From: Alphaproteobacteria bacterium
Lineage (GTDB): Bacteria > Myxococcota_A > UBA796 > UBA2385
DNA: 64,000 bases
Direction: 5' to 3'
Assembly (NCBI GenBank): GCA_020632755.1
Contig: JACKEY010000008.1
Span: 182,990 to 246,989 of the forward strand
The position numbers were made by a program, and so were the translations under genes. Below are positions 16,401 through 25,109 of this stretch, in pieces. Numbering within the stretch: position 1 is the stretch's first letter; the number at the start of each line of letters is the position of its first letter. The notes under the pieces are model-generated. The model was not told the origin of the DNA. It saw only the letters and a program-made list of their open reading frames with translations, and did not search any database.

Positions 16401-18226
16401 GCGACGGCGACACGGTCGTCGCGACCGGCCGGGTCCACTTCGGCGCCTACCCCGCGGCCCCCAAGGCGCTGTCCGAGCTGTCCGGCCGCGCCGAGGGTGA
16501 CCTGTACGCCCAGGGCCGCCTGTTCCACGGCCCGGCCTTCCACCTGCTCGAGAAGCTGGTGATCGGCCAGGAAGGCGCCAGCGCCGTGCTCACCGTGCCG
16601 CCGGGCGCCCCGCCGGTCGGTGTCCTGCACCCCGCCCTGCTCGACGGCGCGACCCACCCGATCCCCCACGACCAGCTGCACCGCTGGTTCGCGGAGATCG
16701 GCGACGGCGTCGTCGCCTACCCCGCCGTGCTACGCCGCTTCGACCTGTACGGCCCGCCGCCCGCCGACGGCGCCCGCGTGCGCTGCGAGGTCCGCCCGCA
16801 GGGCAACGCCGGCGTGCCCGAGCTGCCGGTGTTCCGCATGCAGCTCATCGTGGGTCGGTCCGTGTGGGCCGAGGCCGAGCTCGTCGAGGCCTGCTTCCCC
16901 AAGGGGCCGCTCGGCAGCGCCTCCCCGGCCGACCGACTGGCCTTCCTCCGCGACCGTCGCTTCGTGCCCGGGCTGCGCCTGAGCCGCGTGGCCGACGGCG
17001 CCACCCGCCTCTCCCCGGCCGAGGTCGCCGCGACGGACTGGCTGCCCGGCACGGTCGCCGACCTCTACGGCACGACCGACGCCGCCGAGATCGCCCGCAA
17101 GGAACACCTCGCTGCCAAGGTCGGCGTCTTCCCGGGCGCCGTGGACGACGCCCTCCCCCTCAACGAGATCCTCCTCTCCTCCACCCGAGAGGGCGACGAT
17201 CAGTTCGTCCGCGACGAGGGCATCGAGCGCCTGGACCTGGGGCCCGTCCAGGACTTCTGGACCTGGTGGTTCGGCATGGGCCGCCGCTGGCCCGTCGAGG
17301 ACCTGTACTACGGCCTGATGCGGCGCTTCCTGCGCCGGGTCGTGTTCGCCGATCCGGCCGCCACCGCCGCCGTGCACGGCCGGCCGATGATGTACCTGGC
17401 CAACCACCAGGTCGGCGTCGAGAGCCTGCTGTTCAGCATCCTGGCGAGCGGCCTCAACGGCGTGCCCACCTGCACCGTCGCGAAGATGGAGCACCAGGAC
17501 ACCTGGCTCGGGGACCTGATCCGGCTGTGCTTCCGCTACCCCGGGGTCGTCGACCCGAAGGTGATCACCTACTTCGACCGGGACGACAAGGCGTCGCTGG
17601 TCGGCATCATCCGCGAGCTGGCCCAGGGCCTGGTCACCGAGCAGGTCGGCAAGGGCGGCGCCACCGCTCCCGGCCAGTCGGTGATGGTCCATGTCGAGGG
17701 CACCCGCAGCCTGGAGTGCCGCACGCCGGTGCTGAAGATGTCGGGCGCCTTCATCGACATGGCGCTCGAGACCGGCACCCCCATCGTGCCGGTGCGCTTC
17801 GTCGGCGGGCTGCCCGTCGCGCCCCTCGACCAGCGCATCGAGTTCCCCGTGGGCATGGGCACCCAGGACATCTGGTTCGGTCGCCCGCTGCTGCCCGAGG
17901 AGCTGCGCGGCATGCCCTATGGCGAGCGCAAGAAGGCCGTCATCGCCGCGATCAACGGCCTGGGACCGGACAACGCCGACGAGGTCCCCCACGAAGGCGA
18001 CGACTGGTTCGCCGACGAGGTCGCCGCGTGGCGCGAGGCGCACGGCGGCACCGAGGAACACGCGGTGCTCGGGCTGGTGCTGCGCGATGCCGGCGGCCTG
18101 TCCGAGGACGGCCAGCGGCTGATGGACGCCGTGCGCACCGGGTCGGCCCTCGAGGGCGACGATGCCGACGACCGCTGGCTGCGCGACCTGCGGTCCTGGA
18201 TCGATCCGAAGGGTCCTCGGGGCTGA
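10475..18226 (+). CDS. pfa3: PUFA synthase subunit Pfa3: KS-CLF-DH-DH-DH'-acyltransferase
   Basis: 2583 aa, GTG start after GGAGA. Ketosynthase: Cys202 in DAACASS, ECHATGTP, SNMGHLITAAG. Chain-length factor: about residues 470-770; the KS nucleophile position reads DGEASG, so Cys is replaced by Glu631. A Pro-rich linker (about 780-1045) carries a palindromic repeat. Then come FabA-like hot-dog domains: DGHFKNDPCMPGT with His1330, a degenerate one around WYFDENGCATMPF, and KAHFFQDPVQPGS with His1741. A further dehydratase-like piece has FHGPAFHLL and HPALLDGATH (about 2010-2060). The last 300 residues are an acylglycerolphosphate acyltransferase: NHQVGVES (His2311, Glu2316) and VEGTRS (Glu2408). 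I see no GHSxG acyltransferase, so loading relies on Pfa2. The C-terminal domain probably transfers the finished chain to a lysophospholipid, as in myxobacterial Pfa3. Confidence 0.93.
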   Translation: MSGFPPIAIVGRSCLLPGADSPQALGDAVFAARDLVTSTPADRWGMRPADVMCAPPGTPSVASGGEQQAHTGDRCWADRGGYVRGWETGWDPTGFAVPAQALDGLDPLFLWTLHTARQALAQTSASGRVQAIFGNLGFPAGLMARQAEATWLSMQPAVTPDHLAAAGIAPVDPRNRFMMGGPAALLRAALELDDAFALDAACASSLYAVKLACDRLHDGRADVVLAGAVNRADDLFIHVGFCALSALSKTGRSRPFHAGADGLVPAEGAGFVALKRLDDAQRDGDEIFGLIRGVGLSNDGRGRGLLAPAAAGQQRAMEAAWRVAGLDPRTVGLIECHATGTPVGDGTELESMGAVFGSQGGRGGERLPIGSLKSNMGHLITAAGVAGLIKVTEAMRRGARPPTLHVEDQHPDLAGSPFRVVEEVEAWAGPRRASVSAFGFGGNNAHVVVDEAPAPGWAPAPDTLRAEPELAVVGIGAVVGPAPDAATWAELLRTGGSLIEGGSARVDRIRVDMKGLRFPPNDLRQTLPQQVAVLQATREAVRGVELPRDTTGVYIGMETDPEVARYGLRWRLATWAPQWGAGGDWLGAARDGVVPELESAGVLGTMPNIPANRLNSQLDVAGPSFVVADGEASGLVALDVAARALRSGELDAAVVGAVDMSVQPAHLMAMAALDPQTGAPADAAVVLVLKRRADAEAAGETILALLGQGSGELRLGHGGLSLDGSHGVAHAARGMVHVGAAVLSLATGARPDGGTTAARSARVAIAGHDLTLTAPPGRPRLQPVRPAGPTLDLPGHLPPVALPPLPAVALARPNPTPPPAQKAPVSTSRNDSAPVPTALPQTMAPAPALPRVMDAVVVDRRPPLHGTAPAASPVAAAPAVPAAPALAPAPAGHPAALLQQYSQDLRAIHQDFLANQAALHQRFLQVRQHAMFSLLGQGSGAVQEAAFQVAPAVPPSVRPSAGHLPPQSGGRDSSTPLATPPPPAQRGEVPSAARRRGANPSPPPVAATPPTPPPAPKAAEAPVPTVGGIPVGPVPAHLKPAPTGPTLDRDGLMVHSSGNISEIYGEIFKPQDAYARVCRMPEPPLLLATRMTGLDAVPGSMGKGTIWTETDVETDSWYLNEGRMPAGVMIESGQADLMLISYLGVDLLNKGERVYRLLGCQLTYHRDLPRPGETLQYDIHVDGHANHGAVRLFFFHYDCVIDGEPALTVRQGQAGFFTDEELADSAGILWTPEEQELVDPPRLDAPELDSGRTAFTGEQIAAFAAGRPWDCFGPVYDFTRTHNRTPKIQEGDMLFLDEVTELSHRGGPWGRGYLRAVQHLADEDWFYDGHFKNDPCMPGTLMFEGCLQAMSFYMAAQGVTIKRDGWRFQPVKGEMFDLRCRGQAIPGNRELIYEIFVEEFVAGPTPTLYADLLCTIDGLKAFHARRVGLQLVPDWPITSKPELWGKPVPPGAPADHASRNIADLEGFPFDYASLLACAWGRPSEAFGPMYARFDGDRRVARLPGPPYHFMSRVTHVEGPPPQTVVDGKLVPGHVIELEFDVDPAAWYFDENGCATMPFCVFLEAALQPCGWLASYVGSALTVDRDLSFRNLDGKATWTGELLRDAGTLRTRVKIIQISKTAGMIIEGFDVQCFLTDPDGTERVVYEMNTVFGFFPKEALENQVGLPTTAAQRAFLEAESDFLVDLTARPARYCAGHPRLANPMLLMVDRIDGWWPEGGEAGLGRIRGQKDVDPGEWFFKAHFFQDPVQPGSLGLEALVQLLQWAMIEKGMGEGIENARFEPLMQHRELVWKYRGQVVPSNKVISSTMEITEVGEDEHGPFVIGDGSLWVDGKRIYEVQGMGMRIVGSPAPTEEDARQRRDYADPGAEIALAGDHQQPAAAPDAPVATGTRAAVTLDPALDRWIGDHRPTWTVPALPMATVADLLTRPVAKAGRTVTGVREVKVKRWIVVDHPVTLVAEVVACRDGEATVHLHDERCDGDTVVATGRVHFGAYPAAPKALSELSGRAEGDLYAQGRLFHGPAFHLLEKLVIGQEGASAVLTVPPGAPPVGVLHPALLDGATHPIPHDQLHRWFAEIGDGVVAYPAVLRRFDLYGPPPADGARVRCEVRPQGNAGVPELPVFRMQLIVGRSVWAEAELVEACFPKGPLGSASPADRLAFLRDRRFVPGLRLSRVADGATRLSPAEVAATDWLPGTVADLYGTTDAAEIARKEHLAAKVGVFPGAVDDALPLNEILLSSTREGDDQFVRDEGIERLDLGPVQDFWTWWFGMGRRWPVEDLYYGLMRRFLRRVVFADPAATAAVHGRPMMYLANHQVGVESLLFSILASGLNGVPTCTVAKMEHQDTWLGDLIRLCFRYPGVVDPKVITYFDRDDKASLVGIIRELAQGLVTEQVGKGGATAPGQSVMVHVEGTRSLECRTPVLKMSGAFIDMALETGTPIVPVRFVGGLPVAPLDQRIEFPVGMGTQDIWFGRPLLPEELRGMPYGERKKAVIAAINGLGPDNADEVPHEGDDWFADEVAAWREAHGGTEEHAVLGLVLRDAGGLSEDGQRLMDAVRTGSALEGDDADDRWLRDLRSWIDPKGPRG
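13331..13468. repeat. two-hairpin palindromic repeat embedded in pfa3
   Basis: Two perfect 11-bp inverted repeats with the same arms, CCTCCCCCCGC and GCGGGGGGAGG, lie at 13363-13387 (loop AGA) and 13415-13439 (loop CCA). Outer arms CCCCCCTCCG (left) and CGGAGGGGGG (right) also pair, so the block can fold as one larger imperfect palindrome. It is read in frame as a low-complexity Pro/Ser/Arg stretch in the linker between CLF and the first dehydratase. The layout is that of a REP-like dispersed element inserted where extra residues are tolerated. Confidence 0.75.
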
Positions 18227-18359
18227 GCCACGGCGCGGGCGCCCCCCCGGTGAGACCACGGTCGTCCAGGAACCGACCGAGCCGGCTGCTCATCGCCCGG
18301 CACTCCTTCCGCATGCGGTTCGTCCGGGGAGGAGACGACGGCGGGCCGGAGCCGACGGG

Positions 18360-19958
<1,599 letters not shown>

Positions 19959-20053
19959 CGTCGCAAGGCGACTATGGCACGGCCGAGGCGCCCGGCGGGC
20001 GATCCCGCGTTCGCGGCTCCGAACCCCGGTCCCGGCCGGATAGGGCCCTGGCG

Positions 20054-22363
20054 ATGCCCCACTCCATCCCGTGGCCGAAGGCCCCCATCGCCCGCCGCTA
20101 CCGGGCCGAGAAGCTGCTCGGCCGAGGCGGTCAGGGAGCGGTCTACGGGTGCGTCGACGAGCTCACCGGACAGCAGGTCGCCGTGAAGCTGGTCCAGCGC
20201 GGGCGCCGCACCGCCGAGGCGCGGCGCGAGGCGGCCGTGCTGCGGGTCCTGGCGCTGCCCGGGGTCGCGAGGCTGCTCGACGAAGGCGACGAAGACGACC
20301 TGCACTACCTGGTGACCGAGCGCATCCACGGCACGCCCTTCCCCGGGCTGGGCACCCCCGCCCCCTGGGCCGCCGTGTCCCGCCAGACCCGCAACCTGCT
20401 GCGCGCGCTGATGAACGTGCACTCAGCCGGTGTGATCCACGGCGACCTGAAGCCGGCCAACGTGCTCATCGACGCCCAGCGACGGGCATGGCTGCTGGAC
20501 TTCGGCCTGGCCCACGCCGGCGACCGCGTCTTGTCCCTGGAAGACCGCACGCCCGGCGGCACGCTGCACTTCATCTCGCCCGAAGTACTCGGCGGCGCGC
20601 GGCCGTCCGTGCGGTCCGATCTGTTCGCGGTCGGGGTCATGCTGTACCGCACCCTGGCCGGCCGGGTGCCGTGGCCGGCGACCGACCTGGGCGAGCTGCG
20701 CCGGGTCCGGGCCGAGGGTCCGGCGCCGTCGCTGGCCGATGCCCAGCTGCCCGTGCCCCCGTCGGTGACGGCCCTGGTCGATGCCCTGCTGCAGCGCGAC
20801 CCGCGCGACCGCCCCGACAGCGCCGCAGCGGCCCTCGAGGCCCTCGACATGCTGGCCACGGCCACCATGCTCGAGCTCCCCTGGCTGGACGTGGGCCCGC
20901 CCCTGTCCCAGGACGAGCTGTTCGCCGCCTTCCGGGGCGCGGAGCGCATCCTGCACCTGCGCAGCGACGCGGCGCGCCTGCTGCACGCGCTGACCGGCGG
21001 CCACCGCGACGGTGTGCGCATCGTGCTGCAGCACTGGGTGGACATGGGCGTCTGCCGCCCCGACGACGGAGGGCTGCGGGCCGAGCGGGTCGCGCTGGAC
21101 CGCCTGGCCGGCACGGGCGGGCCCGACTCGTCCGCCGGAGACCTGCGCCGGCTGCTGGAGACCGGCGGCGACGCGGTGGGCGTGCTGTACAGCGCCGCCG
21201 ACGCGGTCGAGGAGGCACTGGACGCCGGTCGCCACACCCAGGCCCTGGCGCTGGGCGAGCTCGGCATGCAGGTCCTGCGCGACGATCCCTACGCGGCGGC
21301 CAGCGCCGGACCGCTGCTGCGGGCCTACAGCATCGCCGCCCTGGCCACGCGGTCGCCGGGGCAGCTCGCGCGCGCGTCCTGGGAGCTGTCGCGGCTGCCG
21401 CGGGTGCACGGCAGGAACTGGCTGGCCGCCGTGCTCCAGGCGACCCGGGACGCCCTCTCCGGCCGCGCCGAGGCGGCGATCGAGGTGCTGGCCAGCCTGG
21501 GGCCGCCTCCGGTCATCACCCTCGAGCTGCAGGCCGCGAGCAGCATGGCCCTGGCCGCCGCCGCGCTGCCCGTCGACGCACACGCCTTCATCCTCGAACA
21601 GATCCGCGCCCGGCTCGACCCGCGCCTGCCGGGGGCGCCGGCCTTCCTGGATGCCTGGGAGGGGCGGCTGCAGCAGCGGAGGGGCGCCTTCGCGGCGGCC
21701 GCGGCCTGCCACCAGCGCGCCGCCGAGGAGACCGTCTCGCAGCACCTGCGCCTGGCGGCCCTGCTCGACGAGGCCGAGTGTCGGCTCGACCTGGGCGAGG
21801 TCGGGGTGGCCGCCGCCCGCGCCGAGCAGGCCCGCGAGCTGGCCGCCGCGTCGCGCGATGCCATGGTCGAGGCACGGGCCTGGATGATCGCCCGCCGGGT
21901 CAGCGAGCTGCGCGGGGTCAAGACGCCACCGGACATCGACCTGGTCGACACGATCGCGACCCTGGCCCACCCCGCCATGCTCGGCGCGGCCGCCCTGACC
22001 GAAGCGCGCATCGCCCGGAGCCAGGCCTACGTGACCGACGCCCAGGCCCTGGCCCAGCGGGCCCGCGCCGCCCTGCACGCTGGCGGCGACCTGCCCGGCG
22101 CGGTGCTGGCAGCGGCCATCGGGGCCGAGGCCGGAGACGCGGCGTCGCTGTGGTGGGCCCGCGAGCACTTCGTCGAGCTGCAGGGCGAGACCGAGCGCCT
22201 CGACGGCATCCTGGCGGCCGCCCTGCTGTTCCGCTCGACCGGGTCGCCGGCCTGGCAGGAGCTGGGCCAGCGCCTGCTCGAGGGACTCCCCGACGCGGAG
22301 CGCGATCGCCCGCACCGGGGCATGTCGCTGCGCGAGGCCGCGGACACGCTGACCGGCGGCTAA
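20054..22363 (+). CDS. eukaryotic-type Ser/Thr protein kinase with helical repeat C-terminus
   Basis: 769 aa. Kinase domain, about residues 14-275: glycine loop LGRGGQGAVYG, Lys45 in VAVKLV, catalytic loop HGDLKPAN with Asp131, metal-binding DFG at Asp149, and FISPEV for the APE motif. Arg of the usual HRD is Gly here, so it is a non-RD kinase, probably not needing activation-loop phosphorylation. No transmembrane helix is seen, so it is cytoplasmic. Residues 300-769 are Ala/Leu-rich helical repeats (TPR-like: AVLQATRDALSGRAEAAIEV, AACHQRAAEETV), likely for protein binding. This layout is common in myxobacterial kinases. The stop is 9 nt before the next lipoprotein gene, which suggests one transcript. 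Confidence 0.9.
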   Translation: MPHSIPWPKAPIARRYRAEKLLGRGGQGAVYGCVDELTGQQVAVKLVQRGRRTAEARREAAVLRVLALPGVARLLDEGDEDDLHYLVTERIHGTPFPGLGTPAPWAAVSRQTRNLLRALMNVHSAGVIHGDLKPANVLIDAQRRAWLLDFGLAHAGDRVLSLEDRTPGGTLHFISPEVLGGARPSVRSDLFAVGVMLYRTLAGRVPWPATDLGELRRVRAEGPAPSLADAQLPVPPSVTALVDALLQRDPRDRPDSAAAALEALDMLATATMLELPWLDVGPPLSQDELFAAFRGAERILHLRSDAARLLHALTGGHRDGVRIVLQHWVDMGVCRPDDGGLRAERVALDRLAGTGGPDSSAGDLRRLLETGGDAVGVLYSAADAVEEALDAGRHTQALALGELGMQVLRDDPYAAASAGPLLRAYSIAALATRSPGQLARASWELSRLPRVHGRNWLAAVLQATRDALSGRAEAAIEVLASLGPPPVITLELQAASSMALAAAALPVDAHAFILEQIRARLDPRLPGAPAFLDAWEGRLQQRRGAFAAAAACHQRAAEETVSQHLRLAALLDEAECRLDLGEVGVAAARAEQARELAAASRDAMVEARAWMIARRVSELRGVKTPPDIDLVDTIATLAHPAMLGAAALTEARIARSQAYVTDAQALAQRARAALHAGGDLPGAVLAAAIGAEAGDAASLWWAREHFVELQGETERLDGILAAALLFRSTGSPAWQELGQRLLEGLPDAERDRPHRGMSLREAADTLTGG

Positions 22364-22372
22364 GCTCCCGGC

Positions 22373-24091
22373 ATGCTCCCCCTCCTGCTGATCGTGCTGG
22401 CCTGCGGCGACAAGGACGCCGGTGACACCGGGGTCGGCGCGACCGACACGACGGATGCGGACACCACGGACGGTGACGACACAGACGGTGGCGCCACCGA
22501 CAGTGGCGGGACGGACGGCGGCGACACGGACAGCGGCGGGACGGACAGCGGCGGGACGGACAGCGGCGGGACGGACAGCGGCTCCACCGACTGCCCCGAT
22601 CCGGTCACCTGGTACTACGACGCCGACGGCGACGGCTATGGCGACGACGCCCTGTCCACCGACGCCTGCGAGCAGCCCCGCGGCTACGTCGACCAGGTCG
22701 GCGACTGCGACGACATCGATCCCACCGTCCGGCCCGGCGCCTCCGAGATCTGCGGCAACACGGTCGACGAGGACTGCGACGGCACCGCCCAGGCCTGCGC
22801 CGTCACCCTCGCGCCCAGCGGCGACATCGACAGCGTGGCCTGGGTCTTCCCCGGCGAGGCGACCGACGACCAAGCCGGCGCAGCCGTGCGGATCGTGCCC
22901 GACATGGACGGAGACGGCCTGCCCGATGTGATGGTCGGCGCGCCCCAGGCCCTGTCCAGCACCGGCAAGGCCTACCTGGTCCAGGGACCGTTCACGGGCG
23001 ACGGCACGCTGGCCGCCGCGGACGCCGTCCTGTCCAGCCTGGAAGCCACCAGCTTCGGCCGGGTCGGCAACGACGTGGACGGCGCCGATCTGGACGGAGA
23101 CGGCCTGCCCGACCTGGTGGTCGGAGCCCACAACGTCGACGACGGCGAGCTCTACGTCGTGTCCGGCCCGGTCAGCGGGGCCATCGCCGCAGACGACGTC
23201 GGCGTGGTGATCACCGCCGGCAGCGGCAGCGTGAACTTCGGCGGCAGCTTCCGGACCGGCCTGGACCTGACCGGCGACGGCCTGACCGACCTCATCGCCG
23301 GCACCCAGGGCGATGACGGCGACGTCTACGTCATCCCCGGCCCGATCACCGCCGGCGGCGCGGCCGATGCCGTGGGCCACACCCTGTTCCGCGTGCCCGA
23401 CGGCCGCAACGACGGCTGGCACATCGAGCTCGGCGACGTCGACGGCGACGGCATCGGCGACGCGGTCGTCGCGGCCCCCGACGACGACGGCGAGACCTAC
23501 CAGAGCGGCGAGATCCGCGTGGTGCTGGGCCCGATCACCGGCGACAGCGATCTGAGCGACGCGGACAGCACCCTGTCGGACAGCACCGTCGACAACTTCC
23601 TGGGCTGGGGCCTGGGCATCGGCGACCTGGACGGGGACGGCAAGGACGACATCGCCGCCGGCGGCCCGATCGCCGACGCCGGGGGCGGCGTCGTGCTGGT
23701 CTTCCACGGCACGCCTCCCGCCGGCGCCGTGGACAGCAGCGGCGCCGACCTGGTCGTCCGCGGCACCGGGCTGGACTTCATCGGGCTGGACGTGGACATC
23801 GGTGACGTCGACGGCGACGGCGTCGGCGACCTGGTCGCCGCAGGCGCCGGCGGCAGCACCATCCCCGGCGCCCTGCACGTCTTCCTGGCCCCGGGCACGG
23901 GCACGCTCGCCACCTCCGACGCCGACCGGCAGTGGACCGGCCTGACCGGCGGCGGCTTCCTGGGCTTCAGCCTGGACATGGGCGATCTCGACGGCGACGG
24001 CGCCGACGAGGTCGTCGTCGGCGAGACCCGCGAGGACAGCAAGTCCCCGCTGCCCGGCCAGCTGTGGGTGGTGAAGGGGGCGGGGTGGTAG
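22373..24091 (+). CDS. FG-GAP repeat lipoprotein with MopE-like metal-binding motif
   Basis: 572 aa. An extremely short lipoprotein signal (MLPLLLIVLAC, Cys11) is followed by an Asp/Thr/Gly/Ser spacer of about 60 residues. Residues 78-137 match the putative metal-binding motif seen in MopE-like proteins: YYDADGDGYGDD, GDCDDIDPTVRPGA, NTVDEDCDG. Seven or so FG-GAP/integrin-alpha-like blades follow, each with a calcium-loop pattern such as DMDGDGLPDVMVGAP or DLDGDGKDDIAAGG. The product should be a surface or periplasmic seven-bladed propeller anchored to the outer membrane. It starts 9 nt after the kinase gene. Its binding partner is unknown. Confidence 0.9.
   Translation: MLPLLLIVLACGDKDAGDTGVGATDTTDADTTDGDDTDGGATDSGGTDGGDTDSGGTDSGGTDSGGTDSGSTDCPDPVTWYYDADGDGYGDDALSTDACEQPRGYVDQVGDCDDIDPTVRPGASEICGNTVDEDCDGTAQACAVTLAPSGDIDSVAWVFPGEATDDQAGAAVRIVPDMDGDGLPDVMVGAPQALSSTGKAYLVQGPFTGDGTLAAADAVLSSLEATSFGRVGNDVDGADLDGDGLPDLVVGAHNVDDGELYVVSGPVSGAIAADDVGVVITAGSGSVNFGGSFRTGLDLTGDGLTDLIAGTQGDDGDVYVIPGPITAGGAADAVGHTLFRVPDGRNDGWHIELGDVDGDGIGDAVVAAPDDDGETYQSGEIRVVLGPITGDSDLSDADSTLSDSTVDNFLGWGLGIGDLDGDGKDDIAAGGPIADAGGGVVLVFHGTPPAGAVDSSGADLVVRGTGLDFIGLDVDIGDVDGDGVGDLVAAGAGGSTIPGALHVFLAPGTGTLATSDADRQWTGLTGGGFLGFSLDMGDLDGDGADEVVVGETREDSKSPLPGQLWVVKGAGW
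22505..22582 (+). repeat. 15-bp tandem repeat coding the acidic lipoprotein spacer
   Basis: A 15-bp unit close to GGCGGGACGGACAGC (encoding Gly-Gly-Thr-Asp-Ser) recurs about four to five times with small changes. In-frame units like this can vary in number by slippage, changing how far the propeller stands from the membrane. Confidence 0.7.
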
Positions 24092-24124
24092 CGGGCCGGG
24101 TGGCAGCGCTTCGGGCGGCCGCGC

Positions 24125-25108
24125 TCACCGCGCCCACGCCTCCGGATTGCGCACCCAGGACAGCATCAGGTCGATGAGCCCCACGTGCCGCCGCATGACG
24201 CGGGCGTACCGGTGGGGCAGGACCGGGTTGAAGGCCCCGAAGCGCTGCAGCGCCTGGCGGGGGTTCTTGCGCACCCACTGCCAGCTGCCCATCTCCAGCG
24301 TCCAGGGCACCCAGGGCGTTCCCTCGCCCCGCTCGGCGACGTGCTGATCGAACAGATGATCCCACAGGTCGCCGTGGGTCGTGTACGAGTTCGACTGCGG
24401 CTCGACCACGTAGATGTGATGCGGTGCCGTGCGCTCCAGCAGCCCCGCCAGCCGCCGCACCTCGGCCATGCGCGGAAAGCCGCCCACCTGCCGGGCGTAG
24501 GGGTACCACAGCCGGTCGCGGAAGCCGAAGCCACTGTGCACGTCGAGGGACAGGGCCGCACGCGCCGGGAACAGCTCGACGCGCACGAAGTCCTCGACGG
24601 CCCGGGCCTCGAGCTCCTGCACGCCCTTGCGCCCCCGGTACCAGGGCAGCCAGGGGCCCAGCCGATGCCCACCCAGCAGGAAGGGCGGCGGCAGGGTCGC
24701 GTCGACCGGGGCGTTGCGCATCAGGTCCACGCCCCGTGGGTTGCTGCGTCGCCCCTGGGCCATGCCGCCGGGGTTCACCAGCGGCACGGCGACGATGCGG
24801 GCGTCTTCCAGGCGGGCGCGGGCGTCGCGGTCCCAGGACAGCTTCTCCACCAGCTGGTCCAGGTAGGACAGCACTGTGTGCGTGCCGACGCGCTCCAGGC
24901 CGTGCACCCCTCCGAACAGACCGAGCGTCGGCGCCGTCGGGTCCCGGCAACCCAGCACCAGCCCCAGCACGGGCAGGGTCTCGCCGCGCCCGACCGGGAC
25001 CTCGGCCAGGGTGGACAGTGTACAGAGCGACCCGGCGCGCTCCGCCAGCGCGCGCAGCCAGGTCGTCTCGTCGCGGCCCCAGCGGGGGTTCGCCGGTCGG
25101 AGCGCCAC
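24125..25108 (-). CDS. M14-family zinc carboxypeptidase-like protein
   Basis: 327 aa, GTG start one nucleotide after the stop of the upstream acyltransferase gene, so the two are coupled. Zinc ligands of M14 peptidases are visible: His69 and Glu72 in GGVHGLE, and His191 in LDVHSGFG. The substrate-carboxylate region NPRGVDLMRN (residues 123-132) corresponds to the Asn-Arg pair of carboxypeptidases, and Glu272 in TLEMGSW fits the catalytic general base. There is no signal peptide, so it is probably cytoplasmic. The family removes C-terminal residues from peptides or acts on cell wall peptides. The exact substrate cannot be told. Confidence 0.85.
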   Translation of the reverse strand: MALRPANPRWGRDETTWLRALAERAGSLCTLSTLAEVPVGRGETLPVLGLVLGCRDPTAPTLGLFGGVHGLERVGTHTVLSYLDQLVEKLSWDRDARARLEDARIVAVPLVNPGGMAQGRRSNPRGVDLMRNAPVDATLPPPFLLGGHRLGPWLPWYRGRKGVQELEARAVEDFVRVELFPARAALSLDVHSGFGFRDRLWYPYARQVGGFPRMAEVRRLAGLLERTAPHHIYVVEPQSNSYTTHGDLWDHLFDQHVAERGEGTPWVPWTLEMGSWQWVRKNPRQALQRFGAFNPVLPHRYARVMRRHVGLIDLMLSWVRNPEAWAR

Positions 25109-25109
25109 C

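Noticed and set aside
3557..16681. Very long open frame antisense to the pfa operon
   Set aside because: Its protein is Gly/Ala/Val/Asp/His-rich without motifs and lies opposite genes with clear active sites; it is a by-product of high-GC codon bias.
19973..19995. Sigma-54 promoter upstream of the Ser/Thr kinase
   Set aside because: TGGCACG is present but the matching TTGC at the -12 position is not.
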